A DNA stretch of 64,000 nt from AV40 sp035568175 (GTDB taxonomy: Bacteria; Verrucomicrobiota; Verrucomicrobiia; Chthoniobacterales; UBA10450): contig DATMON010000012.1 of the NCBI GenBank assembly GCA_035568175.1, positions 62,001 to 126,000 on the forward strand. Direction: 5' to 3'. Positions 24,719-33,886 of the stretch are shown here, in pieces; position 1 is the stretch's first letter; every line of letters begins with the position of its first letter. The translations under genes and the position numbers were made by a program. The notes below the pieces were generated by a model, which was not told the origin of the DNA, did not search any database, and saw nothing but the letters and a program-made list of their open reading frames with translations.

Positions 24719-26071
24719 ATGAGCGCGTATCCAACCCCTTGGCAAAAAAGAACGATGTGGGCGGCGCTCACCGCTCTCTTTGTTGTCCTACTCATCGTTA
24801 TAGCCGGCGCGGTAGTTTATGTCGGCGCAAATCTGATCAGTTTTCTTCAGCCAATTCTGATTCCGGTTGCAATTGCGGTCATCCTTGCCTATCTGCTCGA
24901 TCCCCTTGTGACCGAACTATGTCGCCGCAAGATGGGACGCGGCTGGGCGATCGCCGTGATTTTTGTCAGTGTTCTCATTTCCGTGGTCGGCTTGGTCGCA
25001 TGGGTCGCACCGACCATTTCGATGCAAAGCGCGAACTTCGCGCGGGAGCTTCCCAGTTACACGCAAAAAGCGCGCGAACGCATTGTCGATCTTATCGTTC
25101 AGTACAATCGTGTTGTCGGTGGGAGCACTGGCCGCGGGAAATCCCCATCGTCGGGACTCGTCAATTTCTTGCTCGGAACCCCACCGCCTCATGCGCCTTC
25201 TCCCACGCCGGCCGCGGCACCAACTCCTTTGCCGGAAACAACGGCATCGCCGGTGGAGACGATCTCCGCGACGCCGGCCAAAATGAGTTCGGCCGAGCGG
25301 CAGCAACTAGAAGCCAAAGCCGACAAGATTATTCCGAATCTCGAACGCTATCTGCCGACGTTGACTGAGAAAATTTGGAATATTATCAAGAAAAGCATCG
25401 GTGGATTTCTCGGTATAACCGGGTTTCTGCTGAGTTTGATTATGGTGCCGATCTATCTCTTTTTTCTCTTGAAGGAGCGGCCGCGGATCGAAAAAAGATG
25501 GAAGGATTATCTGCCTCTTCGTGCATCGCCCTTGAAGGACGAGATCGCCGCGGCGCTATCGGAGATCAATAATTACGTAATTGCTTACTTTCGGGGGCAA
25601 TTGCTGGTGTGCCTGGTCGACGGAACGCTCATTGGAAGCATCCTTACGCTTTTCGGTCTCAATTTCGCACCGCTGATCGGCCTTCTCGTCGTGATTCTAA
25701 CAATGATTCCGTACATTGGCATTGTGATTTGTTGGGTGCCGGCGGTCCTGATCGCGGCATTTCAATGGGGCGATTGGACGCACCCGCTCATCGTTACCGT
25801 CATATTCATCGTTGTGCAAAATCTCGAGGGAATGTTTTACGCGCCGCGCATCGTCGGGAAATCCGTCGGGTTGCATCCAATGACCGTTATCGTCTCCATC
25901 TTTGTTTGGGGATTGTTGATTGGCGGTTTGCTCGGACCCATTCTGGCCGTTCCATTAACCGCCACAATCAAAGTGCTTCTCACGCGTTATGTTTGGGGAC
26001 CTCGCGTGCGCGAGCGAGTGCGGGGTCAGATTGAGAATGTTCCGCTCGTTCGCGAAGCGGAGCAGACCTAA
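24719..26071 (+). CDS. AI-2E/PerM family transporter
   Basis: 450 residues with the eight-helix AI-2 exporter-like architecture: a helix pair at the start (about 15-62), then a cytoplasmic stretch, then helices from about 240. P-Y-I-G-I-V-I-C-W-V-P-A, L-E-G-M-F-Y-A-P-R-I-V-G and G-L-H-P-M-T-V-I-V-S-I-F are family signatures. A Pro/Thr-rich insertion (about 155-195) in the soluble domain is unusual. Family members include PerM/YdiK and Na+/H+ antiporters, so the substrate is open. TPR genes lie on both sides, within 70 bp. Confidence 0.9.
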   Translation: MSAYPTPWQKRTMWAALTALFVVLLIVIAGAVVYVGANLISFLQPILIPVAIAVILAYLLDPLVTELCRRKMGRGWAIAVIFVSVLISVVGLVAWVAPTISMQSANFARELPSYTQKARERIVDLIVQYNRVVGGSTGRGKSPSSGLVNFLLGTPPPHAPSPTPAAAPTPLPETTASPVETISATPAKMSSAERQQLEAKADKIIPNLERYLPTLTEKIWNIIKKSIGGFLGITGFLLSLIMVPIYLFFLLKERPRIEKRWKDYLPLRASPLKDEIAAALSEINNYVIAYFRGQLLVCLVDGTLIGSILTLFGLNFAPLIGLLVVILTMIPYIGIVICWVPAVLIAAFQWGDWTHPLIVTVIFIVVQNLEGMFYAPRIVGKSVGLHPMTVIVSIFVWGLLIGGLLGPILAVPLTATIKVLLTRYVWGPRVRERVRGQIENVPLVREAEQT

Positions 26072-26139
26072 GCCGGTCTGCTCGGATTGTTCTCCACGCG
26101 CCAGTTGCATTCTAGGAGTGCGCAACGCATAAAGATTAG

Positions 26140-28035
26140 ATGCCGGAAAAAATCAGACGCGTGCGGCGCAAAAGACGCAGCCGATCTTTACCCGGTGTCG
26201 AATCGTTTTCGAGTCTTCGATTTCATTTACCGCCGGTGCGAGTTGCGCTCTATCTCACCGCGGCCGCCGCCGCCGTTTTGCTGATTATTGTTTTTGGAAC
26301 TTACGGCTCCAGGCTTTACGCCGGTTGGCACGAATCACGTTTGCTCAAACGCGCGAGCGCAATGCTCGAGAAAAATGATTTTGTTACAGCGAGTCGCCTG
26401 GCCCGCCAGGTCGTTGAGCGTCACGGCGATTCGCTTCCCGCTTTTTACATCCTGGCCGAAGCGACCGAAAAACAAAACTCGGAGGAAACCGTTTCCTGGC
26501 GGGCCCAGATCGCGCGTCTGCAGCCGGACAACATCGACAGCCAGCTTAGCTTCGCCTCGGCCGCGCTCCGGTTCGGCCAGATCGATCTCGCACGCAAAAC
26601 ATTGGAGCGGGTTGCGCCGCAGGCACAGGAACAGGCGGCTTTTCATGTCGTGGCCGGCTGGCTGGCGCGGGCTGAAGGAAACCTTGCCGAACAAGAGCAG
26701 CAGTTCGATATCGCCTTAAATAAAGATCCCCAAAACGATCTGTATAAGTTCAATCTCGCTGCCCTCCAGATCCGCTCACAGGACGCGGAGAAAAGTGAGC
26801 AGGCGCGCGCCAATCTGGAGCATCTCACCCAAGTCCAGGAGTTTCGGACCGGTGCACTGCGCGCATTGCTTAACGACGCTGTCGATCGCAATGATATCCA
26901 AGCCGCCGATCGCTTCGCGCAACAATTGCAAATGTCGCCTCAAGTGAGTTTCGGCGATTACCTTCTCTGCCTCAATTTCTATCGGAAGCTCGACGCGAAG
27001 AAATTCGACGCGCTTCTAGAAAAGGTGAAACCGGTCGCAGCGCGCAACTCGGGCGACCTCGGGCTGTTGATGGATTGGATGAATGAAAACGGCCTTGCAC
27101 CTGAGGTTGTAAAATGGATGGATAAATTGCCGGCCGCCACAACCGCGAAGCCGCCGCCGGCTGTCGCTATCGCCGCCGCCTTTGCCGAACAAAAGAATTG
27201 GTCGCGCTTGCGGCGTTGGACACGCAGCGAATCCTGGGGAGAAGAAGATTATCTCCGGCTCGCGTATCAAGGCTATGCCGCGCGGCAATCACGCCAATCC
27301 AGCGCCGATGCCGAATTCGACACGCTCTGGCGCGCCGCCCTTCATGCCGCGGCCGATCGACCAGAACGCGAAATCAGACTCGCGCGTCTGGCCAGCAAAT
27401 GGAATTTGCCGATCGAAAGCGAAGAACTTTGGTCGCGACTCTCCCGCACTCCGCCCAGCCGGCGCGAAGCGCTCGACGCGCTTTATCGTCTTTATCGCGG
27501 GAACAACAATCTCAAAAAGCTTTACGAAGTTCTCCAGCACCTCCATGAAGCGTCGCCTAACGAGATTGGTATCATCACCAATCTCGCGCGGCTTGGCCTA
27601 AACATTGAGCAGAACACGAAACAAGCGCAGCAGTTGGCCAAGCAAGCTTATGAACGCGCGCCGAACGACGTGAGCTCCGTGGTGACTTACGCATTCTCGC
27701 TTTATGTCCAGGGTCGCACCGCCGAGGGCCTCGAGGTTCTGCAAAAGCTGCCGCCCGAAGCATTGCACGAATCGCATGCCGCGGTTTACGCCGCGGTTTT
27801 GCTTCTCGATGTAAATCAAACGGACGCCGCCAAGGAATTCATTCAAGCGGCCAAACGCGGTCCACTTTACGCCGAAGAAAAACGTCTTCTCGAAGATGAA
27901 CTGGCGAAAATTGCCGGCGTTTCACCCAGTCCAACTCCATTGCCGTCGCCATCTCCAACTCCGGCGCCGAGCGCAACATCGACATCTCCATCCGAGACCC
28001 CGGCTCCGAAGTCTTCTGTCACCGCGACGCCCTAA
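26140..28035 (+). CDS. Membrane-anchored TPR-like protein
   Basis: 631 residues. A strongly basic start (R-R-V-R-R-K-R-R-S-R) precedes one membrane helix (about 34-55), giving a type II topology with most of the protein in the periplasm. From about 65 to 590 helical repeats of TPR type follow, less regular than in the other TPR protein. The tail (about 590-631) is a Pro/Ser/Thr linker. It is convergent with rtcB, 15 bp apart. Probably co-transcribed with the PerM-like gene. Function unknown. Confidence 0.8.
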   Translation: MPEKIRRVRRKRRSRSLPGVESFSSLRFHLPPVRVALYLTAAAAAVLLIIVFGTYGSRLYAGWHESRLLKRASAMLEKNDFVTASRLARQVVERHGDSLPAFYILAEATEKQNSEETVSWRAQIARLQPDNIDSQLSFASAALRFGQIDLARKTLERVAPQAQEQAAFHVVAGWLARAEGNLAEQEQQFDIALNKDPQNDLYKFNLAALQIRSQDAEKSEQARANLEHLTQVQEFRTGALRALLNDAVDRNDIQAADRFAQQLQMSPQVSFGDYLLCLNFYRKLDAKKFDALLEKVKPVAARNSGDLGLLMDWMNENGLAPEVVKWMDKLPAATTAKPPPAVAIAAAFAEQKNWSRLRRWTRSESWGEEDYLRLAYQGYAARQSRQSSADAEFDTLWRAALHAAADRPEREIRLARLASKWNLPIESEELWSRLSRTPPSRREALDALYRLYRGNNNLKKLYEVLQHLHEASPNEIGIITNLARLGLNIEQNTKQAQQLAKQAYERAPNDVSSVVTYAFSLYVQGRTAEGLEVLQKLPPEALHESHAAVYAAVLLLDVNQTDAAKEFIQAAKRGPLYAEEKRLLEDELAKIAGVSPSPTPLPSPSPTPAPSATSTSPSETPAPKSSVTATP

Positions 28036-28050
28036 AAATCGAAGTCGCGC

Positions 28051-29226
28051 TCAGTCCTTATAAGGATCGACAATATCGCGTCCGGCCATCGCCACACCAA
28101 GTGGTCGCAAGGTGTGCAGGATTCGAATCGTTCCCGCATGAGCGTTCAAAACGTCCGGCAATCGTCGATATGCTTGCGGTCCTTCGTCCAGATCGCCGCC
28201 ACGCAAAACAATTCCGCGGTCGTGTAACCATTTCATCATCTCATCGTGACGAACCAATCCTTCCTGGCGGATTCGTTTGTTGCCCACTTTAACAAATTTT
28301 CCTTTCGCTGCCGTGCGCGACATAATTCGCCCGGCGCCGTGGACGGTGGAAAAAAGCGCTTCGCGTGAAGCGGGCGAATCGACGCCTTCGATAATCACCG
28401 CGTCGTCACCCATGCTTCCGCCGACAAATCCTTTTTGTCCGGGAAATGCCGGCGTCGCGCCTTTGCGTACGACCCAAAACTCTTCGCCATCATGTTTTTC
28501 GCGCCAGGCAAAGTTGTGATGATTGTGAACTTCTTCCACAATCTGCGCGCCTAAAATGCTTTTCACCACATGTCGCGCGACCGCTTCCCGTCCAGCATAC
28601 GCGTAGCGCCCGGCCAAATGCATCCCCGCGAGATAATCGTGACCGATCTCCGATTTTTCGTCGACCACGGTCGGCGGTACGTCCATTCCGTCTTTTCCGC
28701 CAGCCGCTTTCAAAAAATGCGTGGCCGCCTTGTGCCCGAGCCCGCGCGACCCGAAATGCACACCGACCCAGATCCGGTCATGCTCGTCCGCGAAAATATC
28801 CACATAATGATTTCCACCGCCCACGGTGCCGAGTTGCTCGGCCGCGGTTGATTTCAAATCGCCGATCGGTTTTAGCTGCCAAGCCGGATCGTCGAACAAT
28901 TCGTGTTCGACCCGCGTTTTACTTTTGCGTCCGATCCCGAATGAAATTTCGCGCACCACGTCGTCCATAATCCTGTCGATCTTCAGCGCAATGTCTTCGC
29001 GCTTTGCGTCAGTCAGGATCGCGAGATTGCCGCAGGCGATATCGAAACCAACACCGCTCAGGGAAATTTTCTCTTTGTAAGCAACTACGCCGCCGATTGG
29101 TTGGGCGTAACCTTTATGGCCGTCAGCGCAAAGCACGCCGCGTTCGCCACCAGTTGCAACGCAAGTCTCGATCTGCTTGATCGTGGCCGGGTCGTGCTCG
29201 CCGAAAATCTTAGTTTTCGATTCCAT
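28051..29226 (-). CDS. rtcB: RNA-splicing ligase RtcB
   Basis: 391 residues. Joins RNA 2',3'-cyclic phosphate or 3'-phosphate ends to 5'-OH ends using GTP and Mn2+. Motifs: A-D-G-H-K-G-Y near the start, G-V-G-F-D-I-A-C-G-N (metal Cys), G-G-G-N-H, V-H-N-H-H-N, and H-G-A-G-R with the His that is guanylylated. The variant D-I-A-C-G-N in place of the common D-I-N-C-G is notable. A 2H phosphoesterase gene lies directly upstream in the same direction, 41 bp away, suggesting an RNA end-processing pair. Confidence 0.94.
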   Translation of the reverse strand: MESKTKIFGEHDPATIKQIETCVATGGERGVLCADGHKGYAQPIGGVVAYKEKISLSGVGFDIACGNLAILTDAKREDIALKIDRIMDDVVREISFGIGRKSKTRVEHELFDDPAWQLKPIGDLKSTAAEQLGTVGGGNHYVDIFADEHDRIWVGVHFGSRGLGHKAATHFLKAAGGKDGMDVPPTVVDEKSEIGHDYLAGMHLAGRYAYAGREAVARHVVKSILGAQIVEEVHNHHNFAWREKHDGEEFWVVRKGATPAFPGQKGFVGGSMGDDAVIIEGVDSPASREALFSTVHGAGRIMSRTAAKGKFVKVGNKRIRQEGLVRHDEMMKWLHDRGIVLRGGDLDEGPQAYRRLPDVLNAHAGTIRILHTLRPLGVAMAGRDIVDPYKD

Positions 29227-29267
29227 CGGCAGATAAAAGTCGAACCGATGGAGAAGATTTCAATCCG

Positions 29268-29789
29268 CTACCGACGCAGCGATTTTTTGGCCAGAATTTT
29301 CCAAGCCTCAACATCGGCGTTGGTCCGCGATGGTAAAGGGCAACGCACTGCCGCGATCGAATTGAAAACAACAGTGCGAAAAGGCAGCTTCATCACTGCG
29401 GCAAGCTCCTTCTTCGCCGCGCGCGGCAGTTTCTTGTAAAGCAAACTCACGTGCGCATCACTTGGAGCTTTTGCCGGCGATTTTGCGGCGCGGCTAAGTT
29501 CATCCACCAGTTTTCGCAGCGCCGGACTTGATTTAAACCGGACAAAAAGCGTTCTGGTAAACTCGGCCGAAAAACCGACTCCGCGCGTTCTCAGGCGAAT
29601 TCGTCGCAGAGCAATCTGTTTCAAAACTGCTTTCGGCGATTGTCGATCTTTCTTTGTCGAAAATAGTGTTATGTGCGGCTCAAAACTCGGCGCTCGAAAT
29701 TCTTTGCGCAGAATTCGCACCATTTCACAAAATAGGTCGCGCTCCGGTTTCGCCGGAAGCAGCCAGTAGACAGTCGCCGTTTTTTTCAT
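29268..29789 (-). CDS. 2H phosphoesterase (2'-5' RNA ligase/cyclic phosphodiesterase family)
   Basis: 173 residues with two His motifs, E-P-H-I-T-L-F (about 36-42) and D-A-H-V-S-L-L-Y (about 109-116), arranged as in plant-type cyclic phosphodiesterases (CPDase). It is distinct in sequence from ThpR at 17144. Such enzymes open cyclic phosphates on ADP-ribose or RNA ends. It precedes rtcB in the same direction. The exact substrate is an inference. Confidence 0.82.
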   Translation of the reverse strand: MKKTATVYWLLPAKPERDLFCEMVRILRKEFRAPSFEPHITLFSTKKDRQSPKAVLKQIALRRIRLRTRGVGFSAEFTRTLFVRFKSSPALRKLVDELSRAAKSPAKAPSDAHVSLLYKKLPRAAKKELAAVMKLPFRTVVFNSIAAVRCPLPSRTNADVEAWKILAKKSLRR

Positions 29790-29868
29790 TCTTGGAGAGA
29801 CGCGCTCCGTCGCGTCAGCCGAATTGGGGACGGCACACAGGTCGTCTTTCCATTGGTAATTCTCGAGA

Positions 29869-30609
29869 TTATGCGCCGCTCTTTTCTTTGGCCGCGTCTT
29901 TAGAATTGATGTCGATCGTGATCATGAAGCCGTTCGTCCCCTTGAATTCGAACGCTTTGTCGCCGGTGCGGTAAGCTTCGACGTCGTTCGGCATCATGAT
30001 GAAGCCGTCATTTCTGGGCGCGCCCCAATACTTCAGATTTTTCATCACAATCGGATCGTCAGTCATACCTTGGAATTTATTGAGAACGATTTCTCCCAAT
30101 TTGCCGTCCGCCAATTTTCCTTCGGCGTGATCGCGGGCCGCGGCCCAATTGACACTGGCGTCAGGCGCCACCGAAAATGACTTCCACTTCGCGGGGAAGA
30201 CATGAGGCAAAATAGTTTTAATTCCTTCACGTTGCTCGCCGGTGACCGACGGATCAAAAGTCAGCACCGCCCAATCCATCTCGCCCTTGGAAAAATCGCC
30301 GCCTAGATCGCCCGCGATCCAGAATTTCGCACCATCGAGTTTGGTCGCGCCGTAATTTCCGTGGTTCACCTTGTAAGCCATGTTGAATTTACAGAAATGT
30401 TCGCCGCCTTCGCCATGGGAGTGGCCGGCGTGCTCGCTGTGCGCCGCGGGTTTCGTACTAAAATAACATTGGCAAAACATCGGGCAGCTACAGGCCTCGA
30501 TCGCCGTCGCGTTCATCGACCAGTCCGCCGCCGGCGGTTTTTCCGCCCCGCAAAAAGAAACGCGCGCGCCCATAAACAAGAGAGGAATCGTGAGATAAAA
30601 AGCTCGCAT
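29869..30609 (-). CDS. DUF1326 domain protein, exported, with His-rich loop
   Basis: About 246 residues from ATG 30609, placed 6 bp after a good GGAGGT. A signal peptide precedes the DUF1326 signature, with E-A-C-S-C-P-M-F-C-Q-C-Y-F (four Cys) followed by an insertion with five His (H-S-E-H-A-G-H-S-H and G-E-H-F-C). The Cys/His density suggests metal binding, perhaps copper, but no biochemical role is known for the family. It lies in the same direction as the 2H phosphoesterase and rtcB, with 79 bp between. Confidence 0.8.
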   Translation of the reverse strand: MRAFYLTIPLLFMGARVSFCGAEKPPAADWSMNATAIEACSCPMFCQCYFSTKPAAHSEHAGHSHGEGGEHFCKFNMAYKVNHGNYGATKLDGAKFWIAGDLGGDFSKGEMDWAVLTFDPSVTGEQREGIKTILPHVFPAKWKSFSVAPDASVNWAAARDHAEGKLADGKLGEIVLNKFQGMTDDPIVMKNLKYWGAPRNDGFIMMPNDVEAYRTGDKAFEFKGTNGFMITIDINSKDAAKEKSGA

Positions 30610-30707
30610 ATAGACCTCCGGGTTGACCTTCGTTGACACGAAGGTTGTAGCGATTTGCCTGACTAAAAGTCAAGCCAATCCACGCTATGTCGATCTCGCG
30701 AAGAGCG

Positions 30708-30923
30708 TTATTTCTTCGCTGCCGAAACCATTTCCAAGTCGAGCTGCACCGGAGCGCTCTTCTGCCAGCCATCCGCGCCCGGATCGACTTTGAAATCGGG
30801 AATGTCGGCGCGCGCGGCCTTTATCGCGCTCGAGTCGCCATAAAGTTTATCGCGCTCGGCCACGATGTTCGCCTTGGCCTGCCCATCTTTTGTGAACGCA
30901 ATCATCAATTGCGGAATTCCCAT
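30708..30923 (-). CDS. Small hypothetical protein
   Basis: 71 codons from ATG 30923. The peptide reads as ordinary soluble protein (A-K-A-N-I-V-A-E-R-D-K-L-Y; V-Q-L-D-L-E-M-V). The frame is open further upstream (I-P-G-Q-A-K-I-D-R-G-D-K-I-P before this Met), so it may be the 3' remnant of a longer gene cut off by the sufS unit, or start at a non-ATG codon. No family recognised. It lies 98 bp upstream of the DUF1326 gene, same direction. Confidence 0.4.
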   Translation of the reverse strand: MGIPQLMIAFTKDGQAKANIVAERDKLYGDSSAIKAARADIPDFKVDPGADGWQKSAPVQLDLEMVSAAKK

Positions 30924-31002
30924 CGGGATTTTGTCGCCGCGATCGATCTTAGCTTGGCCGGGAATAAACTGGCGCGAACCGGCGCATGGAGCAGATTATC
31001 TC

Positions 31003-32241
31003 ATGCACAAGGCGGCGACTAGTCGGGTGGATTGGGCCGCGCTCCGTGAGGATTTTCCGATTCTACGGGAGCGCGTGAACGGTCATCCGCTGATTTACTT
31101 CGATAACGCGGCCAGCTCGCAAAAGCCGAGCGCCGTGCTCGATGTCGTCCGGAATTATTACGAACATGAGAACGCCAATGTGCATCGCGGCCTGCATGCG
31201 TTGAGCATGCGCGCGACTGAGCATTACGAAAAATCACGGCAGCGCGTGGCCGATTTTATCGACGCGGCGAGCGCGGATGAGATCGTGTTCACACGCGGCA
31301 CGACCGAAAGCATCAATCTGGTCGCGCAAGCGTGGGGCGGAAAATTTCTCCGCACCGGCGACGTGATTCTGCTCACCGAAATGGAGCATCACAGCAATCT
31401 CGTCCCCTGGCAGCTGCTGGCCGAGCGAATCGGCGTGCAACTGCGGTTCGTCCCGGTTCGCGACGACGGCACTCTCGCGCTCGAAAAACTCTCGTCGCTG
31501 CTTACGCCGGAAGTGAAAATGTTCGCGTTCACTCACGTCTCCAATTCTCTCGGCACGATTAACCCCGTTGCCGATCTCTGCCGAAAAGCGAGAAATGTTG
31601 GCGCGTTGACTCTGGTCGATGCCGCGCAAAGCATCGGGCACATGCCTCTCAATGTTCAGGAGCTTGGCTGCGACTTCCTTGCCTTCTCCGGTCACAAAAT
31701 GTGCGCGCCGACCGGAATTGGCGTTCTCTATGGACGATCGGAGGTTCTTGAAGCGACGCCACCGTGGCACGGTGGCGGCGAAATGATCGTCAGTGTCACA
31801 TTGGAAAAGAGCTCATTCAAAAAACCGCCGCACCGTTTCGAAGCGGGCACGCCGAACATCGCCGGCGCGATCGGGCTGGGCGCGGCGATCGATTATATCG
31901 AGGGCATTGGACGCGCGGAAATTTTTCAGCACGATGTCGATCTTGCGGGATATGCCTTGAAGCGGATGGCCGAATTGCCAGGACTGCGCGTGATCGGACC
32001 TGGGCACGACCGAGGTGGAGTTATAAGTTTTGTGATGGATGCGGCCCATCCGCACGATCTCACCACCTTCGCGGATCGCTACGGTCTCGCCATGCGCGGT
32101 GGCCATCATTGCAACCAACCGTTGATGCGCCGTTTCGGCGTCACCGGAACCACGCGCGCCAGCTTTTACTTCTACAACACCCGCGAGGAGATCGATCGGA
32201 TGATCGACATCCTCGAAAAAGCGGCCCATTTTTTCAAATGA
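31003..32241 (+). CDS. sufS: Cysteine desulfurase, SufS type
   Basis: 412 residues from ATG 31003. PLP-dependent enzyme that takes sulfur from cysteine. The PLP lysine is in F-S-G-H-K-M-C-A-P-T-G, the catalytic loop Cys in M-R-G-G-H-H-C-N-Q-P, and E-M-E-H-H-S-N-L-V-P-W and D-A-A-Q-S-I-G-H-M are group II signatures. The stop overlaps the sufU start by 4 bp (ATGA). No sufB, C or D is seen nearby, unlike complete suf operons. Confidence 0.95.
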   Translation: MHKAATSRVDWAALREDFPILRERVNGHPLIYFDNAASSQKPSAVLDVVRNYYEHENANVHRGLHALSMRATEHYEKSRQRVADFIDAASADEIVFTRGTTESINLVAQAWGGKFLRTGDVILLTEMEHHSNLVPWQLLAERIGVQLRFVPVRDDGTLALEKLSSLLTPEVKMFAFTHVSNSLGTINPVADLCRKARNVGALTLVDAAQSIGHMPLNVQELGCDFLAFSGHKMCAPTGIGVLYGRSEVLEATPPWHGGGEMIVSVTLEKSSFKKPPHRFEAGTPNIAGAIGLGAAIDYIEGIGRAEIFQHDVDLAGYALKRMAELPGLRVIGPGHDRGGVISFVMDAAHPHDLTTFADRYGLAMRGGHHCNQPLMRRFGVTGTTRASFYFYNTREEIDRMIDILEKAAHFFK

Positions 32242-32723
32242 ACCCGGAACTTGTCGACCTCGAAGAACTTTATCAGGAGGTGATCCTCGATCATTCCCGG
32301 CGGCCGCGGAATTTCGGCGAGCTACCCGACGCAGCTGTGCGGGTCCACGGCGATAATCCGTCGTGTGGTGACGAAATCCATCTCTCCGTGAAATTCGATG
32401 GCAACGGCGGCTTGCAGGAAATCAAATTTACCGGACACGGCTGTGCTATTAGTCAGGCCTCTGCGTCATTGATGACGATGAAATTGAAAGGCAAAAGCCG
32501 CGCTGAAGTTGAGGAAATGTTCCGCGCATTTCACGATTTGGTGACAGCGGAAACAAATAACGATGCGCCGAAGAAGCTCGGCGATCTCCTCGTGATGCGT
32601 GGTGTCCGAAAATTTCCGCAGCGGGTGAAATGCGCGATGCTTCCGTGGCGCGCAGTGGAGCAAGCACTAAAACAAAGCGAAGGCGAAGCGACCGTTTCGA
32701 CTGAGGAACCGGAGTTTGCCTGA
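32238..32723 (+). CDS. sufU: Iron-sulfur cluster assembly scaffold/sulfur acceptor SufU
   Basis: 161 residues from ATG 32238. IscU-fold protein with L-Y-Q-E-V-I-L-D-H-S-R-R-P-R-N-F-G, the metal ligands in N-P-S-C-G-D-E, G-H-G-C-A-I-S-Q-A-S-A-S and K-C-A-M-L-P-W. The insertion between the second and third Cys regions marks SufU rather than IscU. SufU accepts sulfur from SufS, consistent with the coupled gene order. Confidence 0.93.
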   Translation: MNPELVDLEELYQEVILDHSRRPRNFGELPDAAVRVHGDNPSCGDEIHLSVKFDGNGGLQEIKFTGHGCAISQASASLMTMKLKGKSRAEVEEMFRAFHDLVTAETNNDAPKKLGDLLVMRGVRKFPQRVKCAMLPWRAVEQALKQSEGEATVSTEEPEFA

Positions 32724-32726
32724 TTT

Positions 32727-33086
32727 ATGCCGACCAACGTCCTGGGCACCGAGTTGAAGTGTTGTTGTCGCGACCCGGTGACCGGATTTTTTCGCGACGG
32801 CTTCTGTCGAACCGGACCCGAAGACGTCGGCCTGCACACGGTTTGCGTGCAAGTCACGCGCGAGTTTCTCGATTTCTCCGTGCTCGACGGGAACGATCTT
32901 GTCACCCCGGTTCCCGAATGGGGATTTCCCGGACTCAAACCCGGCGACAAATGGTGCGTCTGCGTCACGCGCTGGAAATCCGCACTCGAACGCAACCGCG
33001 CCGCGCCGGTCGATCTCGAAGCAACGCACGCTTCCGCCCTCGAATTCGTTACGCTGGAAGATCTAAAAGCGAACGCGCTGAAATAG
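32727..33086 (+). CDS. DUF2237 family protein
   Basis: 119 residues. N-V-L-G-T-E-L-K-C-C-C-R-D-P-V-T-G-F-F-R-D-G-F-C, G-P-E-D-V-G-L-H-T-V-C and F-P-G-L-K-P-G-D-K-W-C-V-C-V are the conserved DUF2237 blocks, with seven cysteines. The function of the family is unknown. It begins 3 bp after the sufU stop, so it may be tied to iron-sulfur or thiol chemistry; this is context only. Confidence 0.88.
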   Translation: MPTNVLGTELKCCCRDPVTGFFRDGFCRTGPEDVGLHTVCVQVTREFLDFSVLDGNDLVTPVPEWGFPGLKPGDKWCVCVTRWKSALERNRAAPVDLEATHASALEFVTLEDLKANALK

Positions 33087-33116
33087 TTGGCCTAAAAGCA
33101 GCTTCTGAGGCGGTGC

Positions 33117-33854
33117 GTGTCAGAGTCCCGCATCGTAAATTCGTCTAACCGCTGGCTGGTCATTCTCGCGGCCGGTGTGCTTCTCGTGCTCGGCGTTGCT
33201 CCGTCTTACGCGCAATCCTGGCGCACCCGCGAAAATGTCTATTCATCACAAACTGTCGATGGCGTACCACTTCAGCCGTTCTCGTTCGATCGACAACCTG
33301 CGCGCGCACAAGCGATCCAGGTCGCGTATTACGTGCCGCGACCGACGCGCCCCGCTGAACCAATTCAACGTGATGAATACGATTCAGAAGCACGGACACC
33401 CGGATTCGATGTAGGCGCTTCGCATCCGATGGTTCCAGGAAATCGCGCGGTGCTGCGGAATGGAATTGCTTACGCGCCAGCGAACGCTCCCGACAGCGTC
33501 AAACGCGCAATCTGGGCGGTGAATTCCATTCACAATCGACCTTATGTTTGGGGCGGGGGACACGGATCGTTTCATGATTACGGTTACGATTGTTCCGGCA
33601 CCGTTTCGTTCGCATTGCATTATGCCGGCATGCTCGAGCAACCGTTGCCCTCGAGCGATTTTCTTCGTTACGGCGAGCGCGGCCGCGGCCGATGGTTCAC
33701 GATTTACTCCCGTCACGGTCACGTCTTCGCGATGATCGCCGGTCTGCGGTTGGACACGACCGATCTGCGCTACGGCAGTGATGTCGGCCCACGTTGGCAC
33801 CTCGATGGCCGCGATGCCTGGGGTTTTCAAGCGCGGCATCCGGTTGGGTTGTAA
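33117..33854 (+). CDS. NlpC/P60-like cell wall hydrolase
   Basis: 245 residues with a signal peptide (ending near S-Y-A-Q-S). The C-terminal domain has P-Y-V-W-G-G-G-H then Y-D-C-S-G-T-V-S-F-A (catalytic Cys) and R-H-G-H-V-F-A-M-I (His), as in NlpC/P60 endopeptidases that cut peptidoglycan stem peptides. The middle (about 35-100) is a Pro/Arg-rich linker. It begins 30 bp after the DUF2237 gene. Confidence 0.78.
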   Translation: MSESRIVNSSNRWLVILAAGVLLVLGVAPSYAQSWRTRENVYSSQTVDGVPLQPFSFDRQPARAQAIQVAYYVPRPTRPAEPIQRDEYDSEARTPGFDVGASHPMVPGNRAVLRNGIAYAPANAPDSVKRAIWAVNSIHNRPYVWGGGHGSFHDYGYDCSGTVSFALHYAGMLEQPLPSSDFLRYGERGRGRWFTIYSRHGHVFAMIAGLRLDTTDLRYGSDVGPRWHLDGRDAWGFQARHPVGL

Positions 33855-33886
33855 ACCGTCGCGTTCGCAGCCAACATAACGGCAAC

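Noticed and set aside
31764..32723. Frame reading through sufS into sufU on the + strand as one 319-residue protein
   Set aside because: The first half is out of frame with sufS and Arg-rich; the real sufU start is ATG 32238 with an ATGA overlap.
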